From assembly GCA_009599575.1 (NCBI GenBank), contig VWND01000005.1, positions 372,001 to 436,000 of the forward strand: a stretch of DNA of 64,000 nt, read 5' to 3'. This stretch comes from Blumeriella jaapii (taxonomy: Eukaryota; Ascomycota; Leotiomycetes; Helotiales; Drepanopezizaceae). Below are positions 1 through 11,216 of the stretch, in pieces; the first letter of the stretch is position 1, and the number at the start of each line of letters is the position of its first letter. The notes beneath the pieces were generated by a model. That model had not been told where the DNA came from. It saw nothing but the letters and a program-made list of their open reading frames with translations, and searched no databases. The translations under genes and the position numbers were made by a program.

Positions 1-2799
1 TGTTACTTTGATCACGAAGTTGTTGGGCCTTACTGAGCTGACTGATTCTCGAATTGCTACTCGTGCCACCAATTTGAGGTCTGTGATTGAAAAATCAATA
101 AGTTCTACGGGCTCAAAGGAGCTCCAGCACAGCTCAATCGTGCATGTTATTCGGGAGAACCTGGAGACCGCGGGTCCTCAATCACTATCGTAAGTACACG
201 TCAACCTGTTTTCAAGACCACATGACTGAGTGCTCCTTAGAATCGATACACTTGTTCAACAAGCCAGCAATTTCATGACACAGCCTCAGGACTCACCTCG
301 GGAAGCGATTCTTCCCGATGTAGAAGTATGGTTAGAAGCTCTAGGCCCGCTATTAAGCCAGAAGCCAAACCCAGCACTTGGTGTCATGAGACCTTTTGCC
401 GGAGCAGTGTTTCTTGTACACCAGTCATCATCGGGTAACGCTTCTCCGCCTTTTAGGGACATCAGTGGCTACTCAGTGCCGCTGAGGATGGCCATGTATA
501 CGTCTAGTTTGCTGCTCCAAGAGAATTTCTCACATCTCTTACCTGACGACTTGCAAGTCGAGCTTTTCTACCTCTTGATTCTGACCTGCGAGCTTGCCAA
601 TGACCAAATTGACATGCTCGAGGATAACAAGCTGTTCCAATCTCATCAAGATATCGATACCCTGAGCGAGGTTCGTCAGTTTCTGCAGGACGTTCATGAG
701 ATCATTGGCAATGCAGCCAAGAATGCTGCATCATGGCGTGACCCTGTTTCTGGGAAGCAATCGCCGGTGGATTCCTCTACCGCGATGCAGAGTTTGATAC
801 GCAAACTCATCGACTCATCCGGTACCAATACCCCTACTTCCTACTATACGTCTAAAGCATTGAGTGGTTTATTGCAAGCACTTGTGTCTACCCACGGCTG
901 GCAGAGTGAAGGCAGCGAGGAATGGCTGTCAAAGCTAGACATTTTCAAGACTTCAACGGCCAACGTCCTGGGCGCAACAGCTATCCTGGTCGGGCTTGAG
1001 GATAGTCTACGCTCTAGCAAGTTGATAAACACTCTTTGTAACCGAATCGTCAGCGACGTGGCCGGAGCTAAGGCGCAGTCTGAAAATACACTTGGGTTGA
1101 TGGTGCTTTTGAACTCCGTTCTAGGAATTTACGATGACGAAGATCTACCTGTCGCTAACAATCGGCTGGTCTTTGCGATTAAGCAAATCCTGTCGTGGAC
1201 TGAAGACCTAGCAGCGACGGACAGCAAACTTGCTTCAGAGGTTTGTCGTGCTCTGCAGAAGCTATTGCCTGCCATCAAGGATGTCTACGGGTCATACTGG
1301 GAAACTACTTTCGATTTCTGTACATCCATTTGGGAGTCCAGTAGAGATGGCAGCCTCCCAAACGAACGCCTACCCATGATCGGCATGTCCTTGAAGCTGT
1401 TCTCTATCTTGCAGAATTTGGTGGATGATGCCAATGATGACTTAAAGGAAGCTTACGAGGCTTCGCTGCAATCAGTTTGCGATGGTCTGGTGTCACTTTT
1501 GAAACATGAGCGGTCCAAGGAAACCCAGCCCCTGGAGTTCGTGGATAGTTTGCTCTCCCGACTGGTCGTCAAAATTCCCTCGGATCGGATCAAGGATCTC
1601 TCGGAATTCTACCCTCTACTGGCCTCAGAGTTCCAGATGATCCAGTCCGCCGCATTCGATGTCCTTCAAAAGGCTTTGCCCAAAGTGCAACAGGAACTAT
1701 CGGTCAATGTTCTGTTGGAAGAAACCAGTAAGTCTGCTACATTCTAGCATCAGCTTTATCTGATACTAACATCCATCAGCCGCCGATCTCCCCCTAGAAC
1801 TCCTCTCTCTGCTCCTCAATCCCCCCTCAACCTCCGACGTACCCGACACGGCCTCGTTCCCCCCCTCTATCCGCGGCTACCTGCTCTCCTGGCTGATCGT
1901 CTACGAATCCTACAAGGCGGCCTCTCTCAAGGTCCGCAATGACTACACCACCCTCCTCAAATCCGAGAACTGCATTGGCCCCCTCCTAAACTTCATGTTC
2001 ACCACCCTCGGTCACTCCTCTGCCAACCCTCTCAACCTCGAACGCGCTCGCATCGACAATTCCATGATCCGCTCCTACTCCATTTGGAGGGCCCTCGACG
2101 CGGAGTCCCCTGCGCGCAGCATGCACTGGCTGCTCGTCAACATCTACTACTTCTGCCTTTGCTACACGCCTGGGCTGGTGCGCACGTGGTGGTTCAGCTG
2201 CGATTCGCGGCAGACCTCTCTCGCGGTCGACGCTTGGACGCGGCGCTTCTTTGCGCCCCTCGTAATCGAAGATGCGCTTGACTCAGTCGAGAAGTGGTCC
2301 CAGAATCAGGACGCCCACCGCCGACGACGAGAAGGAGCTTATTATCAAAGTGTCGAAGCGGGCGCGCGAGATCTTCGCCGGCTACGAGATTGATGAGCTC
2401 ACGATGCAGATCGCGATCCGTTTTCCGGAGAACTATCCGCTGGAGGGCGTGCGGGTCGACGGGCTGCAGCGCGTCGTGGCGTCGGAGAAGAAGTGGCAGG
2501 CCTGGCTGCGCATCACGCAGGGCGTCATCACTTTCTCTAACGGGAGCGTGATTGACGGCCTGCTGGCCTTCCAGCGCAACGTCACGGGCGCTCTTAAAGG
2601 CCACACTGAGTGCGCCATCTGCTACGCTATCGTCGGCCCGGACCGCAAGACGCCCGACAAACGCTGCGGCACATGCGCGAACCTGTTCCATAGCCACTGC
2701 TTGTTCAAGTGGTTCTCAAGTAGCAACCAGAGCACGTGTCCGCTGTGTCGGAACCCGTTCAACTATGGCGTGCAGACGGCGAGGAGGAAGGCCGAGTGA
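1..2799 (+). CDS. LTN1: E3 ubiquitin ligase listerin (LTN1/RKR1), 3' part
   Basis: Listerin ubiquitylates nascent chains stuck on 60S subunits in ribosome-associated quality control. Only the C-terminal portion is present; the reading frame is open at the window edge. Exons are <1-189, 241-1727 and 1780-2799, with introns of 51 and 52 bp that splice in phase. The first part is helical-repeat (HEAT-like) sequence. The end has the RWD-like stretch and then the C-terminal RING, with CAIC, CGTC, FHSHCLFKWF and CPLCRNPF visible at about 2610-2760. The order RWD-like then terminal RING is diagnostic of listerin. The frame changes once inside exon 3: up to about 2312 it reads SVEKWSQNQD, and from about 2320 DDEKELIIKVSK continues one frame over. 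Removing one C from the CCC at 2314-2316 restores a single ORF. An in-phase 49-bp GT-AG reading (2286-2334) exists but lacks branch and pyrimidine signals and would remove coding-like residues. Confidence 0.93.
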
Positions 2800-4753
2800 A
2801 GAAGCTGCTTCCCTTACCTAGTCTTGCTACTAGATGGGGAGGGGGAGGAATGGGTCCTGGAGGCAGCATGCCATCTTCGGAGACTCAAAACAGTAGAATA
2901 GGCAAATACGAAAACAAAAGTTTCCACGTCCCTTTGTAAGTTGATTCGAAACATGCAGATTGTATTTCAGAACACTACAGATTTAGCCTGTTCTGGTGAA
3001 AATTATCCAACATAAGGAGATAAGGCAGAAAAGATTCTGTGAGGTTGTGTATTAGAAATGGTAAACTCAGAGATCTAAATAATCTGAGAGAAGGAACGGA
3101 GAAGTGGGTAAGATATCAATTGGAAAATGTTGTTTTGGTGCAAAAGGACGAAACGAATTGGTTTGGCACGTGATGATTTCGGTAACTTGGGTTCTTGGCG
3201 GCCTCGCTTAAGATGATCAAAACAAAACAATCAAACCATTACTGTAGCTGGGGACGAATTTATCAATACTCCGACAACCTTACTGAAAAGAGTCTGGGGA
3301 TAAAAGGGTCCTCTAAAAGATCGCCTTTTAAAAAGGTTACTTCGTTTCTTTTGTACAACAACAGGTGTAGCGTTTTGTGGAGTCTTAGTCCCTTTCACTG
3401 TCGATGTATTTTGTTACTCGCATTTATCCTATTTTACCTTCTCCGGGTTCTTTTATCTACTATTAACAAGACACGAGATTGGTTCTCTGGTCTAAGGAAG
3501 AGAAAGCAAATTTGTTTGGCTTGGTGAATGTTGCTATGTTCTTTCTTGAAAAGGAGGAACTTGTAGTTTCTTCTTACAAGAAAGGCTTTTGGGTTTTTCG
3601 TCTTTCTCCCTCTTCCTGTCTATCAGTCTCTCTGCCTGCTTTTCTTTTAGTATAACAACTTCTTGAAACATCCTTGAATCTACAATTCCTTAGGAATCAT
3701 AGCCTAGCCTGGCTAATCTTAACCTGTAAGGTTGAGAATCCAGTGATTTGTTACAGTAGTGCCATTGTGGCTTCAGATCATATTTCTTAGTTTGCTAATA
3801 TTTGGAGTACATCTGCGATTAAAATCCCCATGACGCAATTTAATTTTGGTTTTCCGAAAGCCAGCCCTGTCTGTTCAGCGGAGAATTAGTGACTTATCGA
3901 GGCATTTTCAGTTTAGTTCAAAGTCGCTTTCTCAATTTGAATATTAAATTGATATGAATTTTTGAGGTTTCCGTGAAGCGATTAGAATTCTTTATTCCAA
4001 GGCCAGCCCAGCCTATCCCTTCTTATCGGGCGAGATTTTAACTTATCAAAGCATTTTGATTCCAGTCCAAAGCTGTTTTTTATACCAAGGTCGACTTAAA
4101 GTAAAAGTTCCAAAATTCTGCAACGCTACTAAGAATTGTCCGTTCAATAACCAGTCCAATCCATCTTATCCCAGTCTGTCAGTCTGAATATCAAACGGAT
4201 TATCAAAGCACTTTTGTTTCGATCTAGATTCATATACCGGACTGGATGATAAACTGAGATACACTATCTAAGATTCTGCGAAGTCGCTAAAGATTCAACG
4301 TCCGATAGCCAGCCTACTCTAGCCTTTGGGATGGAGAAGTCAATATTCTATCAAAACACTGCTGTTCCGGTTCAAACTCATTTACTTGACTTGATATTAA
4401 CTCAAGACACAATACCACAATTGAAAGTCTTCCACCCGACGGCCATCCTAGTCTAGCCCGGTCTCATAGGCTATCTTCGACTATCTCTTGAACTACCTAT
4501 TACCATCGACACCACCACTACCCTCAACCAGTCACAAGACTCTCATCCCCTTCGTAATTCCTCTTCCCGTCGAAAGTTTCATTTCGAAGTCTCCTAGCCA
4601 CAAGACTCACCTTAGTCCCTAAAAGCACTAGCTCCCTTCACCGTTCCGCACTCTTCTTATGACTCCCCTTCCTCTCCCCTTCCATTCTTCTCTCCCTCTC
4701 TGCTCTCAACACCACCACTACCACCACCAACCACAACAACAAAACCTGGAGCA
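2800..4753. other. Intergenic: LTN1 3' flank, repeat array, leader of next gene
   Basis: No supported gene. The part from about 3690 to 4500 is an old tandem array (separate entry). The last 150 bp before 4754 are strongly C/T-rich, as in fungal 5' leaders. Confidence 0.6.
3690..4500. repeat. Diverged ~145-bp tandem repeat array
   Basis: Four to five degenerate units follow one another. Each carries a word like CCAGCC or CCAGTCC (at 3861, 4003, 4151, 4309 and, weaker, 4442). This is followed by a TTATC-AAAGCA-TTTTG-TTC core and ends in a GCTAAGAATTC-like word before the next unit. Spacings between the marker words are 142, 148, 158 and 133 bp. The array ends about 250 bp upstream of the orphan gene at 4754. 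Confidence 0.6.
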
Positions 4754-4859
4754 ATGGCTTCACGCGACTTTCTTGAGTCGCCCGAGCCCGAGCCTGACCC
4801 CGAGACCGAGCTCGAGTCACGCTTCGCTAGTCAAAGATTATTCAACTACAATGATCTGA
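4659..4859 (+). promoter_or_regulatory. Overlapping upstream ORF on the 4754 gene
   Basis: An ATG at 4659 opens a 66-codon frame that overlaps the main start at 4754 out of frame and stops at 4859. Its context (CTTATGA) is poor, whereas the main ATG context (GCAATGGC) is good, so leaky scanning would be needed if the leader includes it. Whether the mRNA starts upstream of 4659 cannot be seen. Confidence 0.35.
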
Positions 4860-6406
4860 AGTCTCCCACCCCCGAGCTTGAGCCCGACGACAATTTTGAG
4901 TCCCTGGTTGCGAATCAAGAGCCGTCCAACTACACTGATCCCAGTTCTTCTTCTCCTTCCCCCAAGTCTTCTCCAGGGCCCTCCCTCGAGCCTGAGGAGA
5001 CCAAGCTGGAGACCGATACGGAGTCTTGCTCTACAGAACAGAGATCCATGGAAGTCACTGACCTCCCGTTCCCTTACCCCCTCCCTAAGTCCTCCCCCGA
5101 GCCGGAGGCCAAGTTTGAGGCAAAGCACAAGCAGATCGATAACATTCCCACGCATGCCAAGTCCCCCAACTCGCCAACTGATCTTCCGAAGCTGGCATCC
5201 GCCAATCCAGAGTACCATTATCACCGTCGCCCTCGCCTCCAGCGTCGGGATTCATCCTCTGTGCGATCGCGATCGTTCAGCCCTGGAGAACCCGTAGCGG
5301 CGTATCGCACGTATCCCAATGGCCGCGCTGGTAAAATGGTTTTGGGCTACATTTACGCTCCTGATCCTCACGATTACCACTACGAAACTGGCAGCCTGTT
5401 TGAAGAGATGGACGCAGACGAGGTAGACGATTACCACAAGCTCTTTCCCAACGCTCCACAGTATATTGCATCCTTCCTTTCTCCCCATTTTTGCACGCGC
5501 TTTCTTTACTTCTACAGCAAGACACTTCCCCTTACTTCAATTGGAGTTAATTCCATGTCGTTTTCGAGAGTACCTGACTTTGCTGACTTACTGGGCTTTT
5601 TTCGAACAGAATCGTAGATCCAGCATGGAAAGGCAGAGGGCACCCCGGCATGACCGTCAAAGAGCCCGCCCCAGTCGTCAAGCTCATCTGCTGCACTCGC
5701 ATCACTCCTCGTCGGCGCGAGAAGGAGGATGGCGACCTAGACACCGAGCAGACAGCCATAATCCTGGGTTTCGTAGAGGCTTGGAAGAACGGCGGCGTCA
5801 AGATGTACGTTTTCCCTCTCTCCCTTCCTCACTTTGCTCCTTTCTCCTCGCTTCTGATATCTCATTCCCAACTTTCCATCTCACGTTCCAAGCCCTATCC
5901 GTGAGCATCCATGACTAACTGATCTCTCGCAGTACCGATCAGCAACCATCCCCCGAGCGACTCCTCGCCTTGACCGATCTTGTCCAGGTAAACTTACACG
6001 GTTCTAGCATGAGAGCCGAAGTAGAGAAAGGCACTTGGGTCTTTGCGCCGACTTCTCCCACCGTTATCGGCAATCCAATCAGCGGCTACACGCTCGTCAA
6101 GCAGACGGCAGAGAGGGTCGAGCATGAAAACTGTGTTTCGTTCGGGGTATGTTCTTCTCTCACTTCTCTCCTCTCTCACTTCTCTCCTCTCACCCTCCCC
6201 CTTTCTCTTTCTGTCTCCCATTACTCTATCTCCCAACCCTCCCCTCGTCTCTCCGTCCGCACGTACTCACAAGAAGCAAAAAACAGTGCAGTCACCATCG
6301 CCGCTTGTACCGATTCAGCACTCACACCGTCAAGTGGTCCGAGGATGGCGCTACGGCCACGACCGGCTCTAAGGAGTTGGACGAACTCTTGCAAATCCCG
6401 ATTTAG
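4754..6406 (+). CDS. Hypothetical protein, 411 aa, four exons
   Basis: I do not recognise this family. Exons 4754-5460, 5610-5804, 5933-6146 and 6287-6406 join in phase and give 411 aa. The first ~140 residues are Pro/Ser/Glu-rich and look disordered, with many PEPE and SPSP steps. A middle part follows with GYIYAPDPHDYHYETG and an acidic stretch. The C-terminal half is ordered in appearance: it contains KLICCTRITPRR, AIILGFVEAWKNGG, a run with GYTLVKQTAERVEHENC, and ends HRRLYRFSTHTVKWSEDG...ELLQIPI. The ordered tail is preserved across three clean introns, which argues for a real gene. No signal peptide or membrane segment is visible. It is probably a lineage-restricted cytosolic or nuclear protein. 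Confidence 0.75.
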
Positions 6407-8208
6407 GTCCAGCTATCAGCCTCTCGAATTCCAGCACATGCATGATTCACGGTGTGCGTGATTGCGATGAATTGGAACGATTTGGGATGATGGCTTGCGC
6501 ATCTGTCTGGGTGGCTGGAATTTGGGAAATCGCATATGGGCATGTTGGTTCGAGGTTAGGAGATCGATATCGGCATATTGGTTCGTGACTAGGACGGCAG
6601 CATGGCGATACCAGGGTTCTGCAAATGCTTTAGGATGGGCATGGATGAATCGACTATGAATGAATGAACAAATTTGACAGTGAGAGATTTGCAATTTGTG
6701 AAGTTGACGTCTCTGAGACCACGCTTCTTTCGCCTTCTTTTCTATCTGGACAAGCCAGTACCATCTGTGGAAAGTCCGTAAAGGAGAAGTGGTGGATGCA
6801 TCGAAGATGTCACGTGCTAGCGTGTCAAGGCCGCGCTAGAACGAACTTCAGATACTACAACCGATGCCAACAACCACACAGCCCTAGGGGTAAGACGAAT
6901 CTTACAGAAGCACTTGTGATATCAACACCTCTCGTGGAAGGTGAGGTTCTCGGATCCATCTCTTCTAAGAGAGAGGAGTCGTTACCTCTCTGGAGTTGAC
7001 TTCGAACTACTCATCTACCACATACCGAGGTACAGAAAGCCACATCCGGCCGAATGATTCCGCGCGAACTTTAAAGCCTGATACTACAGAATCCATCTTT
7101 CTCTCATGTCCTAGTGTTGGGGTACGTAGCAGAGAGAATTTAAAAGCGCGAGAATGTGTCTGCGTGCACCATAACACAACGCCATTTGTTTTTGAATTCT
7201 AACGGCAAAAACGAAAGCAAGATACATATTAATTAATTCATTGCCACTTATGCCTCCTCAGAAGCAATCCGTTTTTTGAACTTCAGCAGTCAGCTCTTTC
7301 CTCCATCTTTCTTACCCTTTCAATCTCACTGTTCGTGTGAGCGTAAGATATTCTTCTTTTCCGCTTCCTAGTATTCCCAGGAACCTTTTCCTTTCCAGGG
7401 CCTTGGTGTAATAGTGCATGTCGTGATTCCGGATACATTTATGTCTGTGCAAATCATGGATGTGACCGACTACGAAACAGGATAGAATGCATAGGATACC
7501 GAGTCCCGTACACGTGGCGAACGAAATCACAGTCGCAGCTAGCTCGAGATCAAAAACACAAAAAGAGACAGAAAAATGCTGGAGCGAGGCTTTTGTTTAC
7601 GTCTCCGGATCCGTATTTTCGTCATTCTCCCATCACGAACTCAATCACAATCAGAAGGGCTACTGTAAACACACTTGCCCACCTTTCCATGTCTTCCTTC
7701 ATCTTTCCACCTTTCTTTTCCTGTGCAAAAATCCATCACGTATCCATACTAAACCCGTCTCCACCCCCCCCCCCCCCCCCAAAAAAAAAAATCCCACCAA
7801 AAGTCGAAACACAAACGCATGTCAAAATTCGTACTTGGTATACAGTGGTATCATTGTCGATCAAGCCTATGCCTATCTTAAGTATCTATATCCTACCTAC
7901 GCTGATGGGGAATGCTCTTCCATTGACGAAGCCATCTCCGCTCCCCTCTCCTTCTCCTGCCTCGGTCTCCTGCCCCCGTCTCAGCTTCAGCCTCAGCCTA
8001 GTCCAATCGGCACAAAATGCAAAATGCTCTATCCCATCGTATTTTACACACCATCCAATCAGGGGGTCAGCCAGAAAAGAAAAAGGGATGAAAGATGTAT
8101 AACCTGCACCTTATGCTATTCACTTATTTGCCTCAAAAACCCGCCCCCCCTGATTTTGCGCCTGATTATGCGCCTGCTTTTGTAAACAAGAAAAGAAAAC
8201 AAGGCCAC
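6407..8208. other. Intergenic between convergent genes
   Basis: No supported gene. It lies between the 3' ends of the orphan (plus) and the zinc transporter (minus). It contains a C17-A11 homopolymer tract at 7764-7791. Several ORFs of 60-230 codons across it are low-complexity or cross the homopolymer and have no recognisable content. Confidence 0.6.
7764..7791. repeat. Homopolymer tract C17 A11
   Basis: Seventeen consecutive C followed by eleven A. It lies about 430 bp beyond the stop of the minus-strand zinc transporter, so any read-through transcript would carry a U run then a G run. Confidence 0.9.
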
Positions 8209-10186
8209 CTAGAAGGCAGACGACGAGGAAGGGGACCGGTGAGTCATGCCTCCGCACCAACAGCTCCCATCTTCGATCTTTTCGACCTGCACCACGGCAT
8301 CGACGCCGTGATCGAGCAGGAAGGCTTGCGTGCGCTGTTTCACGTCATCGAGATCCGAGCCGCGCGTGGCAATGATGTGCATCACGCCGAGGATATGCTC
8401 GCTCTCGCGGTCCGGGTTCTCGTCGCCCATCCAGAAGCGCGGGACCGTGTAGGTCGCCACGCCGCGGAGATCGCTGACGCCGGCGAGGGTGTCCCGGAGG
8501 CTGTACTCAACCTGGTCTGGTAGGGTCAGAAGCAGCTTCTTGGCGCTGCTCTTGATGAGGGGAATCGACGACAGGAAGATCAGGATGGCGATGATGCAGG
8601 AGGCCAGGGGATCAAATCCGTTCCATCCGAAAAAGTAGATGAGAGCTGTGGAAACCATGACTGCGGCGCTTCCCATTGTATCTGCAAGAACGTGGAGGAA
8701 GATGCCATGCTAGAAAGACAGAGCAGTCAGTACCTGTATGATCGAGACGGGCAAAAGATGCCGAAATAGAAAAACAGGCTCTGCCTACCATGTTTTCATT
8801 GTCATGTGAGTGGGAATGACCAGCATGAGTCGACTTGGCTGGAGGCGACTTGGGAAGCAGAGGAGAATCATCGTGCTCGTGCTTGAAGTCGTGGTTCTCG
8901 TGTGAGTGGTCGTGTGAATCTTTCTTCTCATGGCTATGCGAATGACTATGGCTGTGCGAGTGATTATGGCTGTGCGAATGGTCATGACTGTGCGAGTGAG
9001 AATGGCCGTGACCATGCCCGTGGCTGTGACAATGTCCATGGTCTAGAAGGTATATCAGCATTCGTTCAAGATGGAACTTCTCACAAGGATTGGAAAGTAG
9101 GCTTCTTTCTTACCATGCCCATGGTGACCATGGTGACCAAAACACGCCATCCCGACCAAATTGACAGCTAGGCCCATTGCGCTAACCACAAATAGCTCTG
9201 CCAATCGTTTGGTCTCCCTTCCCTCGGAAAGTCGCTCAACAGCCTCAACCAGGATTTCGACACTAATAAGCCTGCCAAGAATGAGCGCGGGATCAAAGTG
9301 AAGATGCTGGTACCTACATTAAAAACACACCATTTCCAAACCCCGACAAACTCTCAATCTTTCCGAACCCGTATGGGAAGCGTTCATTAGGTGGCCACTT
9401 GCTGGCAACAGACGCGAACAGTCCAACGCCTAGAGCCAGACAGTCGAAAAACATATGTATACTATCGCTAAGCAGTCCGAGAGAGTCGGTCAGGTACCCA
9501 TAGACGGCCTGGACCATCATGAATGAGAAGTTGAGCAGGATGAAGTAGAAAATTCTGCGAGCATCCTTGTCCGCCATAATCGTATGGAAGATGGGCCACC
9601 GGATAACCAGTGGCAGCATGAAGCTCGTAAATCTCGACCGCGGTTGCTCGATGGTGGGAGGGGGAGGGTGTAGGTGGCTGTGGTCGTGGTGGTCATGGTG
9701 GTCATGGTGGTCATGGTGGTCATGGTGGTCATGGTGGTCATGGTGGTCGTGGGCATCATGGTAAACCGAGTCGCCACGGCTATGAGAATGTTCGAAGGGC
9801 GCGGTCGAAAAAGCAGGCGATGGCGCGGGTGTCAAGATCTGTTTATGCGTGGCTTCCTGTGTATATCCATAGCCCCCCATTGGCGAGATGCCGCTGTTCG
9901 GCGGCGTTGGTAGATAGGCCGAGGACAGATGCGAGGACGGGGAATGATCTCGCGCATAGTTTCGGTTCTCGCTTCGATCGGGACCGGATCCGTGGTGGTG
10001 GTGGTGGTGGTGGTGGTCGAGGTCGAGGTCGAGATGCGACTCGGAGTGTGAATGCGAGTGGGAGGAGCCATCCGACGGCGATTCCGGTCGTCTCGAAGGG
10101 CGCTGTCGGCCTGGAGCGTGGGAGTGCGAGTGGGCGTGAACATGGCCGTGGGCATGGACCGGCGGGAGAGCAAAGGTCGAGGCCAT
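8209..10186 (-). CDS. MSC2: MSC2-type zinc transporter (cation diffusion facilitator)
   Basis: CDF-family zinc/proton antiporter, of the class that loads zinc into the ER/secretory pathway in fungi. Exons in transcript order are 10186-9318, 9271-9114, 9042-8789 and 8709-8209, giving 593 aa. Residues 1-200 are a His/Ser/Pro-rich cytosolic tail with a run of DHH triplets. The CDF core begins near residue 204. The TM2 zinc site reads SDSIHMFFD (H244, D248) and the TM5 site HVLAD (H433, D437). Between TM4 and TM5 is a second very long His-Ser loop (about 343-427), typical of ZnT/MSC2. A cytosolic C-terminal domain follows. The protein is shorter than yeast Msc2, which has extra N-terminal membrane segments. 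ZRG17 or another CDF subtype is the alternative. Confidence 0.9.
8930..9020. repeat. His-Ser codon repeat inside the zinc transporter
   Basis: An imperfect 18-bp pattern built on alternating CAC/CAT and AGC/TCG codons (minus strand) encodes the HSHNHSHS-type loop between TM4 and TM5. Confidence 0.75.
9676..9752. repeat. 9-bp coding minisatellite (DHH repeats)
   Basis: Seven near-perfect copies of CATGGTGGT on the plus strand, read as Asp-His-His on the minus strand in the N-terminal tail of the zinc transporter. Unit length is a multiple of three, so copy changes keep the frame. Confidence 0.9.
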
Positions 10187-11216
10187 TGTATGTTTGTTCT
10201 TGAGGTTAGGAGGTCGAGTCGTTCGTCGAGCAGTGGTGCCCGCGCCCGATCTTCTTCCCCTGCGCGCATATGCTGCTCTCGAGTATCACCTCTCGGTTCT
10301 CAGTTCTCTTTTCTCAGTTCTCTGTTCTGTGTTCTCTTGCGTTTTGCCTCGAGGTTCTTGAGCTTGACTGCCAGGATATGAGTGGGTGCGGCGGTGATGG
10401 GGGATGTATCTGATGTGTTATAAGTGAGAGAGAGGAAGTGTTGCGGCCAAGAACATCGGTGGTCGGGGATACAGTTTCCCCCTGACCGGGCTCGGGCGGG
10501 CTGGCTTGGCCGCTGGCTGTCCGTCCCGCACGCGGCAGGTCCGTGGCCCAGTCGGTCGGTGCCGAGAGTGTTAAACTTTAACCGTTGAACCGTAAACCGG
10601 ACTGTAATCCGTAAACCATAGCCCGTAAACCGTAACGCGTAACGCGTAACGCGTAACCCGTAAACCTCGAACCGTAAACCGTAGCCCGTAGCCGTAAACC
10701 GTAAACCGTAACGTGTAACCCGTAAACCATAAACCTCAAACCGTAAACCGTAGCCCGTAGCCGTAACCCGTATACCGTAATCCGTACATCGTAATCCGTA
10801 AGCCGTAAACCGTAAACCGTAAACCGTAGCCCGTAAATCGTAACCCGTATCAATTCGTAAACCGTGACCCGTGACCCGTAAACCGCAATCCGTAAATCCC
10901 CCTCAACGTGATCCTCAGAGCCGCAAAACTGGCCCGTAGCGTCTTCGAATTGTCGCGGGCCGATGATGTTGCGTCAGCGGGTGCCGCGCTGATGCTGTAC
11001 GAAAAATGTCACGATTCTCAGAACGCGCACAACGGAGAGGTAAAGATTCACACAGTCGACAACACCAACACCTGATATCTCGTACGTACCGGCACCACAT
11101 CGCCCACATCTATCTGCGTCGGATCTGGGAACCGGCCTCACATCTGATGCCATGATCTACCTGCCACTCTATCTCACGCACCGTCTCCCGCTCTCCCCAG
11201 AAGCTGTCTCACCACC
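10187..11216. other. Divergent intergenic region MSC2/ALG1
   Basis: This 1.03-kb shared upstream region holds no supported gene. Its middle third is the CCGTAAA heptamer array (separate entry). The ~150 bp before the ALG1 ATG are pyrimidine-rich, leader-like sequence. Confidence 0.6.
10571..10899. repeat. Degenerate heptamer array, unit CCGTAAA
   Basis: About 330 bp consist almost wholly of CCGTAAA and near variants (CCGTAAC, CGCGTAA, CCGTAGC, CCATAAA) in head-to-tail order with a strong 7-bp period. The heptamer resembles plant-type telomere repeats in length and A-run, but the core is CCG rather than CCC, and it differs from the TTAGGG telomere of filamentous ascomycetes. Confidence 0.9.

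Noticed and set aside
7487..8185. 232-codon plus-strand ORF
   Set aside because: Crosses the C17-A11 homopolymer (poly-Pro/Lys) and lies in a 3' flank; reading frame depends on tract length.
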